In this document: piece after piece, positions 35,778 through 44,745 of the stretch
How positions within the stretch are numbered: position 1 is the stretch's first letter
Layout: every line of letters starts with the position of its first letter
Virus record (IMG/VR): IMGVR_UViG_3300035670_000363
Span: 1-46,859 of that record
DNA length: 46,859 nt
Source: a virus
Strand: one strand, 5' to 3'
Position numbers and translations under genes: made by a program
The notes under the pieces: model-generated
The model's input: only the letters and a program-made list of their open reading frames with translations
Database searches by the model: none
Told to the model about the DNA's origin: nothing

Positions 35778-36015
35778 GAATAATGCGTGGGCTAACTTTA
35801 AGCGTCGTTTCCCTACTTACGCTGGCTGCTTGCCACCACAACCCTCCTTGCCCCGACTTGGGCAAACCAACTCTACCAGTAGTCCCACAGTATCTGATGA
35901 AGTCCCCGAAGGGAGAATGGCTGCTTTCGTCGCCGGTTGTGCCTACGACGCTGCCACCGTTAGAGACTTCCAGAAGTGGGTCAGAATGAACAAGCTGCCC
36001 GTGGAGGGTGAGTAA
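35560..36015 (+). CDS. Inner-membrane spanin (Rz-like)
   Basis: A 151-residue protein: an N-terminal transmembrane anchor (residues about 5-22, EGLIAILVALLALTGVAYL) followed by a charged periplasmic coil (EYRLKMDESERIRKAVKEQS) and a C-terminal AAFVAGCAYDAATVRDFQKW typical of Rz-type i-spanins. It pairs with the outer spanin to fuse inner and outer membranes after the wall is cut. GAAGGG precedes the ATG; an in-frame GTG three codons upstream is less likely. It contains the whole outer spanin gene in another frame. Confidence 0.88.
   Translation: MFWREGLIAILVALLALTGVAYLNEHDSRVMIETEYRLKMDESERIRKAVKEQSDRSLKELTESHNRTLKEVENNAWANFKRRFPTYAGCLPPQPSLPRLGQTNSTSSPTVSDEVPEGRMAAFVAGCAYDAATVRDFQKWVRMNKLPVEGE
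35783..35989 (+). CDS. Outer-membrane spanin lipoprotein (Rz1-like), nested
   Basis: A 68-residue lipoprotein nested entirely inside the inner spanin gene in a different frame. It has a signal peptide (MRGLTLSVVSLLTLAAC) with lipobox LTLAAC, so Cys 17 is the lipidated residue, then a Pro-rich mature region (NPPCPDLGKPTLPVVPQ) typical of Rz1. AAGGAGG lies 9 nt upstream of the ATG. It is the outer-membrane partner of the i-spanin. The embedded layout is the same as in phage lambda. Confidence 0.88.
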   Translation: MRGLTLSVVSLLTLAACHHNPPCPDLGKPTLPVVPQYLMKSPKGEWLLSSPVVPTTLPPLETSRSGSE

Positions 36016-36911
36016 TGACAAAGACAGTTCAAATGGATGCGTTCTCAGGTGTGCGTAACGATGTCACACCTGAAAGGTTCAAGCCTGAAGACCTCGCCTC
36101 TGCTGTTAACGTCGAGCTTGATGAAACTGGGAAGCCTCAACGCCGACTGGGTGTGACTGAAGTGGATGGAACCTCTACACACAGCCTGTGGGCGAAGGAA
36201 GACCACTGCCTGTGTGTCCGTGGCGGGAACCTGCACCGCATGAACGTCGACACCACGTTTACCAATCTCGGCATGGCGATCAGAGGTACACGGGTGGCAT
36301 ACCGTCGCGTGAACAACACGACCTACTTCACTGACAACATCATCTGCGGGAGGTATGACGGTAACACGGCTTCTTCGTGGGGTGGCTCCAGAGTGACTGC
36401 GACGAATGTTCAACTCTTACCGCCTCTACCGGGGGTGCTTCTGGGCTTCTACAACGGCAGGATTTATGTTGGACGGGATAATTACCTTTGGTATACTGAG
36501 CCTTACGACTACGAGCATGTGAATCTTGCCATGAACTTCCTCGGCTTCACCGCGCCAGTCACTACCTTTGCGCCGGTCTCTGACGGTGTCTACGTTGGAA
36601 CCAGCGAAGAGACTTCGTTTCTGGCAGGGTCTGATCCGAAAGACTTCGTGCGTAAGCCGGTTTCCAACTACGGAACTTTGCTCGGTACGGAAGTGGAACT
36701 GCCGGCGTTCTATCTCGGCGGTGATGAGAAACCAGCCAAACCTGTTCAAGCATGGATGTCCAAGAAGGGGCTGTGTGTCGGACTGGATGGTGGTGAATTC
36801 ATGAATCTGACCGGTGAGAGGTTCCTCTTGCCGGAAGGTGTGGCGACAGGCGCAAGCTTGTTCAAATTACGCGGCGGGTCGCCGCAGCTTGTTACAACTC
36901 TTTTTTCATAA
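36015..36911 (+). CDS. Tail or nozzle-like structural protein
   Basis: A 298-residue protein. The N-terminus (FSGVRNDVTPERFKPEDLA, then AVNVELDETGKPQRRLG) has the pattern of phage tail-stabilisation/nozzle-type proteins. The rest shows repeated short strands with Gly-Arg/Asp turns (FYNGRIYVGRDNYLWYT, SDGVYVGTSEETSFLAG), suggesting a beta-propeller. It is probably part of the short tail below the adaptor. The start overlaps the spanin stop by one base. The propeller assignment is by eye. Confidence 0.62.
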   Translation: MTKTVQMDAFSGVRNDVTPERFKPEDLASAVNVELDETGKPQRRLGVTEVDGTSTHSLWAKEDHCLCVRGGNLHRMNVDTTFTNLGMAIRGTRVAYRRVNNTTYFTDNIICGRYDGNTASSWGGSRVTATNVQLLPPLPGVLLGFYNGRIYVGRDNYLWYTEPYDYEHVNLAMNFLGFTAPVTTFAPVSDGVYVGTSEETSFLAGSDPKDFVRKPVSNYGTLLGTEVELPAFYLGGDEKPAKPVQAWMSKKGLCVGLDGGEFMNLTGERFLLPEGVATGASLFKLRGGSPQLVTTLFS

Positions 36912-36920
36912 GGAAATATC

Positions 36921-37388
36921 ATGGCTCTGAAACTCTCTACTGGTCTCATCAATAAGATGATGGACACCGGATCGTTCAAGTCGATCTTCGAAAACGCGGC
37001 TGACGGTTTCATGATCGACATCTTCTCAGGCACCCGCCCTGCTGACGCCGACGCTGCGACTGGTAACGGTTCGACCGCTACCTTGCTCGTCACGGTCAGT
37101 AACGGTGCGTCTGGTCTGACCTTCGAAGCAACTGCTACGGCTGGTCAGCTTGAGAAGAATGCCGGTGAAACGTGGCAAGGGACTGCCGCTGCTACCGGCA
37201 CTGCTTCGTGGTTCCGTGTGCGCCTGAAGACAGGTGACTCTGCATCCGGCACTCTCAGTACAACCCTTCCGCGTGTCGACGGTTCCGTGTCGACCAGTGG
37301 TGCTGACATGAACCTTGGTTCCGTCACTGTGACCAGCGGCGCCCCGTTCGTTCTGTCGACAGCTTCTTTCACCCTGCCGTCTGCGTAA
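36921..37388 (+). CDS. Conserved virion-associated beta protein
   Basis: A 155-residue protein starting MALKLSTGLINKMMDTGSFK, with IDIFSGTRPADADAATG and WFRVRLKTGDSASG. This is a common pattern in phage structural modules, usually unnamed. It is small, beta-rich and has capsid-like codon bias, so it is likely abundant. AAGGAA precedes the ATG. It is followed by a strong hairpin. Confidence 0.66.
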   Translation: MALKLSTGLINKMMDTGSFKSIFENAADGFMIDIFSGTRPADADAATGNGSTATLLVTVSNGASGLTFEATATAGQLEKNAGETWQGTAAATGTASWFRVRLKTGDSASGTLSTTLPRVDGSVSTSGADMNLGSVTVTSGAPFVLSTASFTLPSA

Positions 37389-37392
37389 TGTG

Positions 37393-37424
37393 TTGGATCA
37401 ACCGGGTTGGTGATCCAACCCGGT
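37393..37424 (+). terminator. Strong hairpin with an alternative pairing
   Basis: ACCGGGTTGG (37401-37410) and CCAACCCGGT (37415-37424) form a perfect 10-bp stem with a TGAT loop. TTGGATCA (37393-37400) can instead pair with TGATCCAA (37411-37418). The two folds exclude each other. It lies 5 nt after a stop codon and lacks a T-run, so it may be a processing or attenuation signal before the next gene. Confidence 0.55.
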
Positions 37425-37444
37425 AATGAGTTGATGGGGGTGTT

Positions 37445-39487
37445 ATGGCGAACGTATTGGGTTATGTTGATAGAGACATACTGGTTCCTACGAATCAAAC
37501 GTCGAGTTCAGCCCGTTATCTAAATGGCAACTGGATTATCAGCGGGGGGTTACCCGGTTCACCCGGTGGTTCTATTGGCAAACATGACTATCATTTGAAG
37601 TCTTCAAACGGCGGGGCGTCATGGTCACAGGTTAATTACGGTGTAACGGCATGGTTTAGAGCCTTTGCTTACGGTGGTGGGACTTACGTAGCTCTCGCTC
37701 AATACAACTCCTCCGATGTCGTCACGAACGTAATTCGTTATTCAAGTGACTTGGTAAACTGGTCAAGTGCGACCGGTGCTTCTTCCCAAGCGTGGAACGA
37801 TATCACCTATGGTAACGGTGCTTTTGTCGCAGTCTGCTCAGCTTCTGCCACAGCACAACGCTCTACTGACGGTGTAAGTTGGAGCGCGATTGGGAGTTTC
37901 CCAAGTGCCGGGGCAATATACTCGATACGCTACGTCAACAACCTGTTCATCTGCGGTGCAGATTCAGGAACAAGTATCTTCACTTCCAGCGACGGTATCA
38001 CGTGGAATACACGGACTGCTGCGACTTCAGGGTTCAAAGGTCGAGCGGCTTACGGTGCCTCCACCTACGTGATCCCTGTTAGCGGAACGGCTTTTGCCGA
38101 TTACTCGTCGGACGGTGTAACGTGGAATGCCGGTTCACTACCTGTGAGTTCGAGCTGGAACGATGTTGAGTTTGGTAACAACGTCTTTGTTGCCATGACG
38201 ACAAGCGCAGTTAATTTCGTTGCAACGTCGAGTGACGGAATCACTTGGACTCAACGCACTCTTCCAAAAACAAGGCAGTGGGCTAAGGTTGTTTTCGACG
38301 GAACAAAGTTTGTTCTGTTTGCATGGAACGACCCCATCGCATTAACTTCAACTGACGGCATCACTTGGTCTGAAAATTTCATCCTCAGTACGACTACATG
38401 GAATATTTCTGGTGCTGCACTCCCTACTTGGAGTGGTGAGCAGTGGGTTATATCCAACTCGACCAACCAATACACATTATTTAGTAAAGACGGTGTGTAT
38501 TGGGGCGGGGCTAGTTTCAGCAACTACTCATCAGAAGCGAAGGACATCTGCGCGAATACAGTAACTGGAAGGGTTATGTTGGCAACAGGTAGTACCACTG
38601 TGGCTGATCGGGTACGATTTAGCACTAATCACGGATTAACGTGGTCTTCTTCAACAACCGGACCTACTGGTAATATCTCTCGGCTGGCATTCGGGAATAA
38701 CATATTCGTTGGTTTAGTTGATGGTTCAAATGTCTTCTCCAGTCCAGACGGTGTAACTTGGACTTCAAGAACCAACCCTGTGTCAGCTTCTTGGTCTGAC
38801 ATAACCTATGGTTCCGATAAGTTCGTTGCTGTCGGAATCGGAACTACAAACTTCATCAGATCGACTGATGGCATTACTTGGACTTCTACTGCAAGTGGTT
38901 ATACAGGCACTGTAGCCTCTAAGAATCCTCGCATTGCTTTCGGTGCATCGACCTATGTTGTTGTTTGGCCTGATAACGACAAATACATGACCAGTTCGGA
39001 CGGTGTCTCTTGGACAGAGCGTACGTTCCCAGTCACGCTTAGCGGAAACACTGCGACTACCCTTGAGTTCACTTCATCCCAGTTCATCGTTACAACTGCC
39101 ACTACAACAGCCTATCGTTCAAGCGACGGTATTAACTGGACGAGTTTAACGCTTCCTTCTGTGGGTTCTGCTTACGACCGCAGTGCTGCATCACCTACAC
39201 AGTTCCTGCTTGCCGGTGGATCAGGTCTGAACAAGTATGCCGTGTCCAGCGAGTATCACGTATCGGGAACTGTGCTTAACGATGCCGGTAATGGTGCAGC
39301 CCGTCAGGTGTATGTCTATGACCGGACAAACGGAAAGCTGGTTGGCTCCCAGATGTCATCCGGTGCGGGAGCATTCGACATCGTTCCGCAAACATTCGAA
39401 GATGTGTTCATCGTGGTTCTTGATGATGACGCTGGTGCTCAATACAACGCCAAGATTCAGGATCGCATCACACCGGACATTCCATAA
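37445..39487 (+). CDS. Asp-box beta-propeller appendage protein
   Basis: A 680-residue protein with at least ten copies of an S-x-DG(I/V)xW motif (for example SSDGITWNTR, SPDGVTWTSR, SSDGINWTSL) spaced through residues 130-580. These are the Asp-box/BNR repeats of sialidase-like beta-propellers. The last 90 residues (YHVSGTVLNDAGNGAARQVY onward) form a separate Ig-like or carboxypeptidase-regulatory-like domain. The likely role is glycan binding or cleavage by a fibre or spike. It looks AT-richer than the structural genes before it, as expected for a host-range gene exchanged between phages. GGGGG lies before the ATG. Confidence 0.72.
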   Translation: MANVLGYVDRDILVPTNQTSSSARYLNGNWIISGGLPGSPGGSIGKHDYHLKSSNGGASWSQVNYGVTAWFRAFAYGGGTYVALAQYNSSDVVTNVIRYSSDLVNWSSATGASSQAWNDITYGNGAFVAVCSASATAQRSTDGVSWSAIGSFPSAGAIYSIRYVNNLFICGADSGTSIFTSSDGITWNTRTAATSGFKGRAAYGASTYVIPVSGTAFADYSSDGVTWNAGSLPVSSSWNDVEFGNNVFVAMTTSAVNFVATSSDGITWTQRTLPKTRQWAKVVFDGTKFVLFAWNDPIALTSTDGITWSENFILSTTTWNISGAALPTWSGEQWVISNSTNQYTLFSKDGVYWGGASFSNYSSEAKDICANTVTGRVMLATGSTTVADRVRFSTNHGLTWSSSTTGPTGNISRLAFGNNIFVGLVDGSNVFSSPDGVTWTSRTNPVSASWSDITYGSDKFVAVGIGTTNFIRSTDGITWTSTASGYTGTVASKNPRIAFGASTYVVVWPDNDKYMTSSDGVSWTERTFPVTLSGNTATTLEFTSSQFIVTTATTTAYRSSDGINWTSLTLPSVGSAYDRSAASPTQFLLAGGSGLNKYAVSSEYHVSGTVLNDAGNGAARQVYVYDRTNGKLVGSQMSSGAGAFDIVPQTFEDVFIVVLDDDAGAQYNAKIQDRITPDIP

Positions 39488-40998
39488 TGGCAACCAACTT
39501 CACCTTTGTTGGGGATTCGGCATATACCCCGCCGTCGAATGCGCTGACACTGTCGTTTGAGTTCGTAGCTGATTCGATTGCGGCTCAGCTACCTGCCGTC
39601 CTCACAAGTGATATTGGTGGTCAAGCATTACTCACAGGGACACTGACTCTTCCGACTTCAACACTGGGTGGTAACGTCATCCTGTCGGCAAACTTGCCGA
39701 CGCCAATGACCAGTGCGTTCGTATCAGATGCGGTGTCTGCATACCTGAACGGAACAATACCCTTGTTGACTGGTTCAGCAACAGCCATCATTGGTAACGA
39801 GGGTAGCACCCATGCAAGCACGCCGAAGATGGTGGCTGCTCTGGTGTCACCGAACAATGCTGGTGACATTGACGCCTCGCTGACAGTTCCAACCTCGGCT
39901 TTCGTTTCACCAAACATCGTTGCTAATTCTGCCGGGAATCTGACTTTGATGACCGGTAATGGTGTGCTTGACTACTACCGCCATATTGTTGCTGACCTAC
40001 CTTCAATCACAGGTAGTTCGACCGGCTTGTTTGGTTATGCCGGTGATTTGCAAGGAAGGTTGAATCGCGTTAGATCATCGATCACTGGTGGTAGTTACGG
40101 ATTAAGGGCAAGCTTACCGAAACCGACTTTCCAATCTGTTTCCCACGCAGGTATCTCTGCAAACTTGAACGGTCAGTTGCCTCTGACCACAAGCTCGTTT
40201 GATGTGGTTAGTGGACTAGCCACTGGTTTGAACATGCGCGTGTGGCGCGTGATGCGTGGCTCTTTGTCCGGCTCACCGGGGCGAATCGGCTCAATCAATG
40301 CAGAACTCCCTCTGCTTGAGACAGGTTGGTCACACATTGGGCAAAGTGAAGGGCGGTTATCTGGAAGGTTGAAAAAGCTCACATCTTCGTCAACCGGTTA
40401 TGTAACCTTAATAGGTAACTTGTCAGGCACTATTGAACTCGGAGAGATGACTTCTTCGATTCAGGCTCTGACAACCTATTACGCCACTGTCGGTGCCACG
40501 TTTGGGAGTATCGAAGGTCTAATTCGTGGTGACAAGCTCGTCACCCACTCAATGACCCACGTGACGAACACCTTGACTTCCGCTGTGACCACCTATGGGA
40601 ACTACCCGTATAACAGCATGGTGTTCTTCAACGGGGCTTACTACGGTGCTTCGGGCGACGGTGTGTTCAAGCTCGATGACACACTCTCTGATGAAGTCCG
40701 ATCTGGTCTGATGAAGACTGGTAAACTTCACTTCGGTAGTGAGATGCAGAAGCGCATGAGCGACTTCTACATAGGTATGCGAAGCAAGGGTGACATCACC
40801 TTGCGGGTCACGACAGATGAACTTGATCCTTACGAATACACGATACAGACCAAAGGTGTTGAAAGACTGAAGCAGCGTCGAAGCCCAATCGGCAAAGGTG
40901 CCAAAGGTAAGTATTGGGAATTCGAACTGGAATGTTCCGATGACTTTGAATACGACACGATGAATGCCACCGCCGTGGTTGTGTCAAGGAGGTTGTAA
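39487..40998 (+). CDS. Repetitive structural protein, tail-associated
   Basis: A 503-residue protein starting by TAATG overlap. The first 340 residues consist of degenerate repeats of a short strand pattern (AALTLP / ANLPTPMTS / LNGQLPLTTSSF). The C-terminal 150 residues look like a folded domain (YNSMVFFNGAYYGASGDGVF, KLHFGSEMQKRMSDFYIGM). That second part resembles a tail-hub or structural domain seen at the ends of phage tail proteins. Function unknown. Confidence 0.6.
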   Translation: MATNFTFVGDSAYTPPSNALTLSFEFVADSIAAQLPAVLTSDIGGQALLTGTLTLPTSTLGGNVILSANLPTPMTSAFVSDAVSAYLNGTIPLLTGSATAIIGNEGSTHASTPKMVAALVSPNNAGDIDASLTVPTSAFVSPNIVANSAGNLTLMTGNGVLDYYRHIVADLPSITGSSTGLFGYAGDLQGRLNRVRSSITGGSYGLRASLPKPTFQSVSHAGISANLNGQLPLTTSSFDVVSGLATGLNMRVWRVMRGSLSGSPGRIGSINAELPLLETGWSHIGQSEGRLSGRLKKLTSSSTGYVTLIGNLSGTIELGEMTSSIQALTTYYATVGATFGSIEGLIRGDKLVTHSMTHVTNTLTSAVTTYGNYPYNSMVFFNGAYYGASGDGVFKLDDTLSDEVRSGLMKTGKLHFGSEMQKRMSDFYIGMRSKGDITLRVTTDELDPYEYTIQTKGVERLKQRRSPIGKGAKGKYWEFELECSDDFEYDTMNATAVVVSRRL

Positions 40999-42995
40999 TG
41001 GCTGGAGAAGTTACAGCAGACCGTGCGCTAGTACACGGACAATTAGAGGAGTGGTTCGCACGGCTAGACACTGTTCTTGAGAAATCCGAAGAAGCTGCGG
41101 ATATGCTTTCGAACATAATTGTTGGTTTTCCTGATCCACCCAGCCCAGACCCGTTAGACAAGACGGCTATTCAGCTTGCCCTAGCCGCTGCGAATCAGGC
41201 CGCACAGCTTCAACCGCCTGACCCGATGGACCCTCCTCCTAGTCCCCAACCTCCTCCGGGATTCACGCCACCTAATCCTCCAGAATTCAACCCTCCGTCA
41301 CCACCACCCGGTGATCCCGGTTCAGCACCGAACCCGCCAAGTATACCCATACCAAATAAACCGAGTAAACCGGGGGTTGGTTACATTCAACCCTCTGACC
41401 TTCTTGACGTTGACCCGACAGTTCAGTTCCCAAATCCACCTGTTTTCGAACCACCTGTTCTTGACGCGATCTACCTCCCGTCAGCACCGGATCGCCCTAC
41501 GATCACATACAGTGATATTTCTGGAATCACAATTCCCGAATACAACTTAGGTGAGGTTCCTGAATACGATGGTTTATCCAGTGGTTACTTGTCAGGAAAG
41601 ACGTTGCAGTGGTTTGAACAGGATTACAAATCCACACTGCTCGACAATCTGATTCAGAAGCTTCTTGGCGATCTCGTCAACGGTGGTTACGGTATTGAAG
41701 TGGATGACGAAAGGCAACTCTACGAGCGTGCCTTGCTTCGTCAGGAAGAAGCTCGTCAGATCGCTATTGATGAGGCGACTGCTCAAGCCGCTGCTCGTGG
41801 GTTCGAACTCCCACCCGGTGCGTTGATGCTCATGATCGACAAAGCGATCAAGGACTCGACTGACCAACTGACAGAACTAAATCGCGATATTTATTTGAAG
41901 CGTTCCGATCTTTACGTTCAGAACCGTCAATTTGTAATCACTCAGTCTCGCGAGTTGGAAAGCATGATGATTACCTATTGGGGTTATCGTCAGGAACGTG
42001 CTTTGAAGTTCGCCCAGTTGAGCGTCGAGATTCAGATCAATATCTACAACGCAATCGCCAACGTCTACAACATGCGTGTTCAAGCTTATAAGACCGCAGT
42101 TGAGGCTTATAACGAGCAAGTGAAGGCCGCACTCGCCCCGCTTGAGCGTGACAAGATTTTGCTTGAAGTTTCAAAGACACAAGCGCAGGTTTACTCGGCA
42201 GAGATCGACGCTTATAAGGCTGAGATTCAAGCTGCATTAGCTCCGTTGGAAATCGTAAAGGCTAAGACTGATGTGGCGAAGGCGTCTGCTGATGTTTACA
42301 GTGCCACGATGCAAGGAGTCTCTGAGGAAGTAAAGATTCGCCTGACCCCGCTGGAGATCAATCGATTCAAGCTGGAGCAAGATCGTTTGCGGCTTGAACA
42401 GGAGAAAGTCAAGATCGACGTATATGCTGCGGAGGTCAACGCATATAAAGCTTCAGTGGACGGTTTGAACTCGCAAGCCTCTGTATTTGCCTCTCAGATT
42501 CAAGCATACAAAGCCAACGTCGAAGCTTTTTCAGAGCGGTGGAGGACATACGGAGTACAGGTTGACTCTGAAGCAAAGAGGTTCGAAGCTGGAATGAAGG
42601 CGAACGAAGGGGCTTACAAGACTCGTGAGATGGAGTTGAGCCAGTTCCGTTCAGAGCTTGACGTTTTCAGGTCTAAGATTGATTCCAACAAAGCCATCAA
42701 CGATTACAGAGCGGATACTGTGAAGTTGAAACTGGCTGTAATTGCCGAACAACTGAAAGCCTACGCGCAACATGCTGCCGCCGCCGCTGAAGAGTTCAAG
42801 GCTATCAACGGTTTCAATACGACGGTATGGTCGCAACAAATGTCTTCCACCAACCAGACATTTACGAATGTTGTAAACGCTGCCAACGTGATGGCTTCTT
42901 CATACAACGCGATTGGTTCAACACTCGGTAGCGCCGCTAGTACTTATGGTCAAACGGCTGCTTCGATTGCCGCTGCGATTGAAATTGCAAACTAG
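40998..42995 (+). CDS. Pro-rich and coiled-coil virion protein
   Basis: A 665-residue protein. Residues about 70-130 are a Pro-rich segment (PPPSPQPPPGFTPPNPPEF). Residues about 210-620 are almost all helical, with repeats of AYKAEIQAALAPLE / AYNEQVKAALAPLE and VYSAEIDAYKAEIQ that suggest a long alpha-helical rod. The C-terminus is Ala/Ser-rich. AGGAGG precedes the ATG. Such proteins in short-tailed phages are internal or ejected virion proteins, or tail-rod components. The choice cannot be made from sequence alone. Confidence 0.62.
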   Translation: MAGEVTADRALVHGQLEEWFARLDTVLEKSEEAADMLSNIIVGFPDPPSPDPLDKTAIQLALAAANQAAQLQPPDPMDPPPSPQPPPGFTPPNPPEFNPPSPPPGDPGSAPNPPSIPIPNKPSKPGVGYIQPSDLLDVDPTVQFPNPPVFEPPVLDAIYLPSAPDRPTITYSDISGITIPEYNLGEVPEYDGLSSGYLSGKTLQWFEQDYKSTLLDNLIQKLLGDLVNGGYGIEVDDERQLYERALLRQEEARQIAIDEATAQAAARGFELPPGALMLMIDKAIKDSTDQLTELNRDIYLKRSDLYVQNRQFVITQSRELESMMITYWGYRQERALKFAQLSVEIQINIYNAIANVYNMRVQAYKTAVEAYNEQVKAALAPLERDKILLEVSKTQAQVYSAEIDAYKAEIQAALAPLEIVKAKTDVAKASADVYSATMQGVSEEVKIRLTPLEINRFKLEQDRLRLEQEKVKIDVYAAEVNAYKASVDGLNSQASVFASQIQAYKANVEAFSERWRTYGVQVDSEAKRFEAGMKANEGAYKTREMELSQFRSELDVFRSKIDSNKAINDYRADTVKLKLAVIAEQLKAYAQHAAAAAEEFKAINGFNTTVWSQQMSSTNQTFTNVVNAANVMASSYNAIGSTLGSAASTYGQTAASIAAAIEIAN

Positions 42996-43008
42996 GGGTA
43001 TTTGAAAA

Positions 43009-44745
43009 ATGGCATACGATGACATCACCAAAGAACTGAAAAAGAAAAATACCCTAGCTCAAGCGAGTCAGGCAATCGCAGACTATCAACCGGGCAATAT
43101 GCCACGGTTGATAAATGATATTGGTAACGCTGATAAAAGCACCCCATCTTCCACCCCCGCCCATACCAACGCTTTACAGCAACAAGCTATGGAAGAAGTC
43201 AGGACAGGTCGACCGGCGCAAGGTTCTCGGGCAATTCAACCTACAACGGGTTTGCCGAAAGCGTCCGTTCTTGATATGAAACTGCCGGGGGCTGAGAACG
43301 ATGCTAGGGATGGCACCTTCTTCGGTCTCGATCCTGTGGGTGCTATCAGAAGCGGTTTGAAAGCGGCAACCACTCAGACCACACAAGACGCTGCCGGTAA
43401 TTTCGAACAGATTGGATTTCAAGGTAGTGGTGGACAACCTGTACAAAGAAATACTTTACCCCCAACCACACAAGATGCTGCTGGTAATTTCGAACTTGTG
43501 GGTTTTGGTTACACCGAACCTGAGACCAAACCATCTACACCAAGAATCGAAACCCCTACATCTAAAACCACTGAAGTCACCCAATCACCCTATTCCTCTT
43601 CCTTCCAAGCCGGTGCGAACCCGACAGCCTTGATGGTTAACGGACCTGAGATTGGCGCTTTGATTAATGAGCAGAAGCAGAGTATTCGTAACCTTACTCA
43701 AGGTCAGCTTGACCTTGAAAAGGCCAGAGCGAATATGGTTCAGAACCGTGGGTTGTTCACACCAGTTGAAGCCGGTCAGGGTGCTCAAGAAAAACCTTGG
43801 AATTTCCAAGAGTGGGCTGCTGAGCAAAATGCAAGAGATGCGTTTGCCGATCAACAACGCGCTAGGCAATATGGCTATAACAGCGTTGATGAAATGAACA
43901 ACGCAGGGCGGTCTAATAGGGGTGGTGGATTCATGGGTTTAGTAAATAACCTTGCAGATAGACGCCGTGCATCGATCCAACGTAAGCAAGGTTTTGAACT
44001 CGATAAACAAGCTCGTTCTGACGCCGCAGCTTTAGCGCGAACCAATGTCGGTGAGCAAGGTGCAACCCTTCGTACAGCAATGACGAACGCCACCACGGCG
44101 CGTGGTCAGGATTTGAACTTCCAAAACTCAGGTCTTGATCGTGCTTCTCGTGAAGGAATGAACGAACGCGATAACTCAACAAGGATGTTGATGAACGATC
44201 AAGACAACGCTGTCAGGATGTATGGTCATCAGTCAACGGCTGAAACAGCTAAGGCTCGTTTGGGTCTTGATGCTGCGAAACAGAATTACGATAACAACAT
44301 GAAGTTGATTGATCAAATCACGACACATGGGAGAGACAAAAACAATAACCCTGTGATGGATGAAAATCAACGCGGTTTGATCTCAGCTTACATGGTGCAG
44401 AACGGTATTGATCCTAGAACTGCAAGTGGTGAGGATGTTGTTGCCGCAGCAGAGATGGCTCGTCTAGCTCAAGATGAGGTAGTCAAGGCCAATAAGTATC
44501 GCTTCAGTAAAGACGTTAAGCCGGGCTTGAGGCCGACCGATGTTGTTGTCGGTTCAAATGGTGAAAGTATGATCAGTTCTGGATCAGGAGACCTTGCTGC
44601 TGAAAGTGCAAAAACTGGTTTGAAGCAAGCCAAGATGGCTAAGGAATTGAAACTAATTGAGGAGACATTGCGTAAAGACCCTCGCGGCTTTTCTGATACT
44701 GAAATAGAAGCGCAAAAGCAAAAATATCTAAACGGAGTCAAATAA
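43009..44745 (+). CDS. Disordered/helical internal virion protein
   Basis: A 578-residue, Gln/Asn/Ala/Arg-rich protein. The N-terminal 200 residues are low-complexity and contain a tandem 14-residue repeat (TTQDAAGNFEQIGF and TTQDAAGNFELVGF). The middle is basic and helical (LADRRRASIQRKQGFELDKQ), and the C-terminus is a mixed helical domain. It lies directly upstream of a long protein with an Ala/Gly hydrophobic region. Together they resemble ejection-protein pairs, an inference from composition and order. AGGGG precedes the ATG. Confidence 0.58.
   Translation: MAYDDITKELKKKNTLAQASQAIADYQPGNMPRLINDIGNADKSTPSSTPAHTNALQQQAMEEVRTGRPAQGSRAIQPTTGLPKASVLDMKLPGAENDARDGTFFGLDPVGAIRSGLKAATTQTTQDAAGNFEQIGFQGSGGQPVQRNTLPPTTQDAAGNFELVGFGYTEPETKPSTPRIETPTSKTTEVTQSPYSSSFQAGANPTALMVNGPEIGALINEQKQSIRNLTQGQLDLEKARANMVQNRGLFTPVEAGQGAQEKPWNFQEWAAEQNARDAFADQQRARQYGYNSVDEMNNAGRSNRGGGFMGLVNNLADRRRASIQRKQGFELDKQARSDAAALARTNVGEQGATLRTAMTNATTARGQDLNFQNSGLDRASREGMNERDNSTRMLMNDQDNAVRMYGHQSTAETAKARLGLDAAKQNYDNNMKLIDQITTHGRDKNNNPVMDENQRGLISAYMVQNGIDPRTASGEDVVAAAEMARLAQDEVVKANKYRFSKDVKPGLRPTDVVVGSNGESMISSGSGDLAAESAKTGLKQAKMAKELKLIEETLRKDPRGFSDTEIEAQKQKYLNGVK
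43378..43506 (+). repeat. In-frame 42-nt repeat pair
   Basis: Two 42-nt units (43378-43419 and 43465-43506) share most bases and encode TTQDAAGNFEQIGF and TTQDAAGNFELVGF. They lie in the low-complexity N-terminal region and indicate recent duplication within the gene. Confidence 0.7.
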
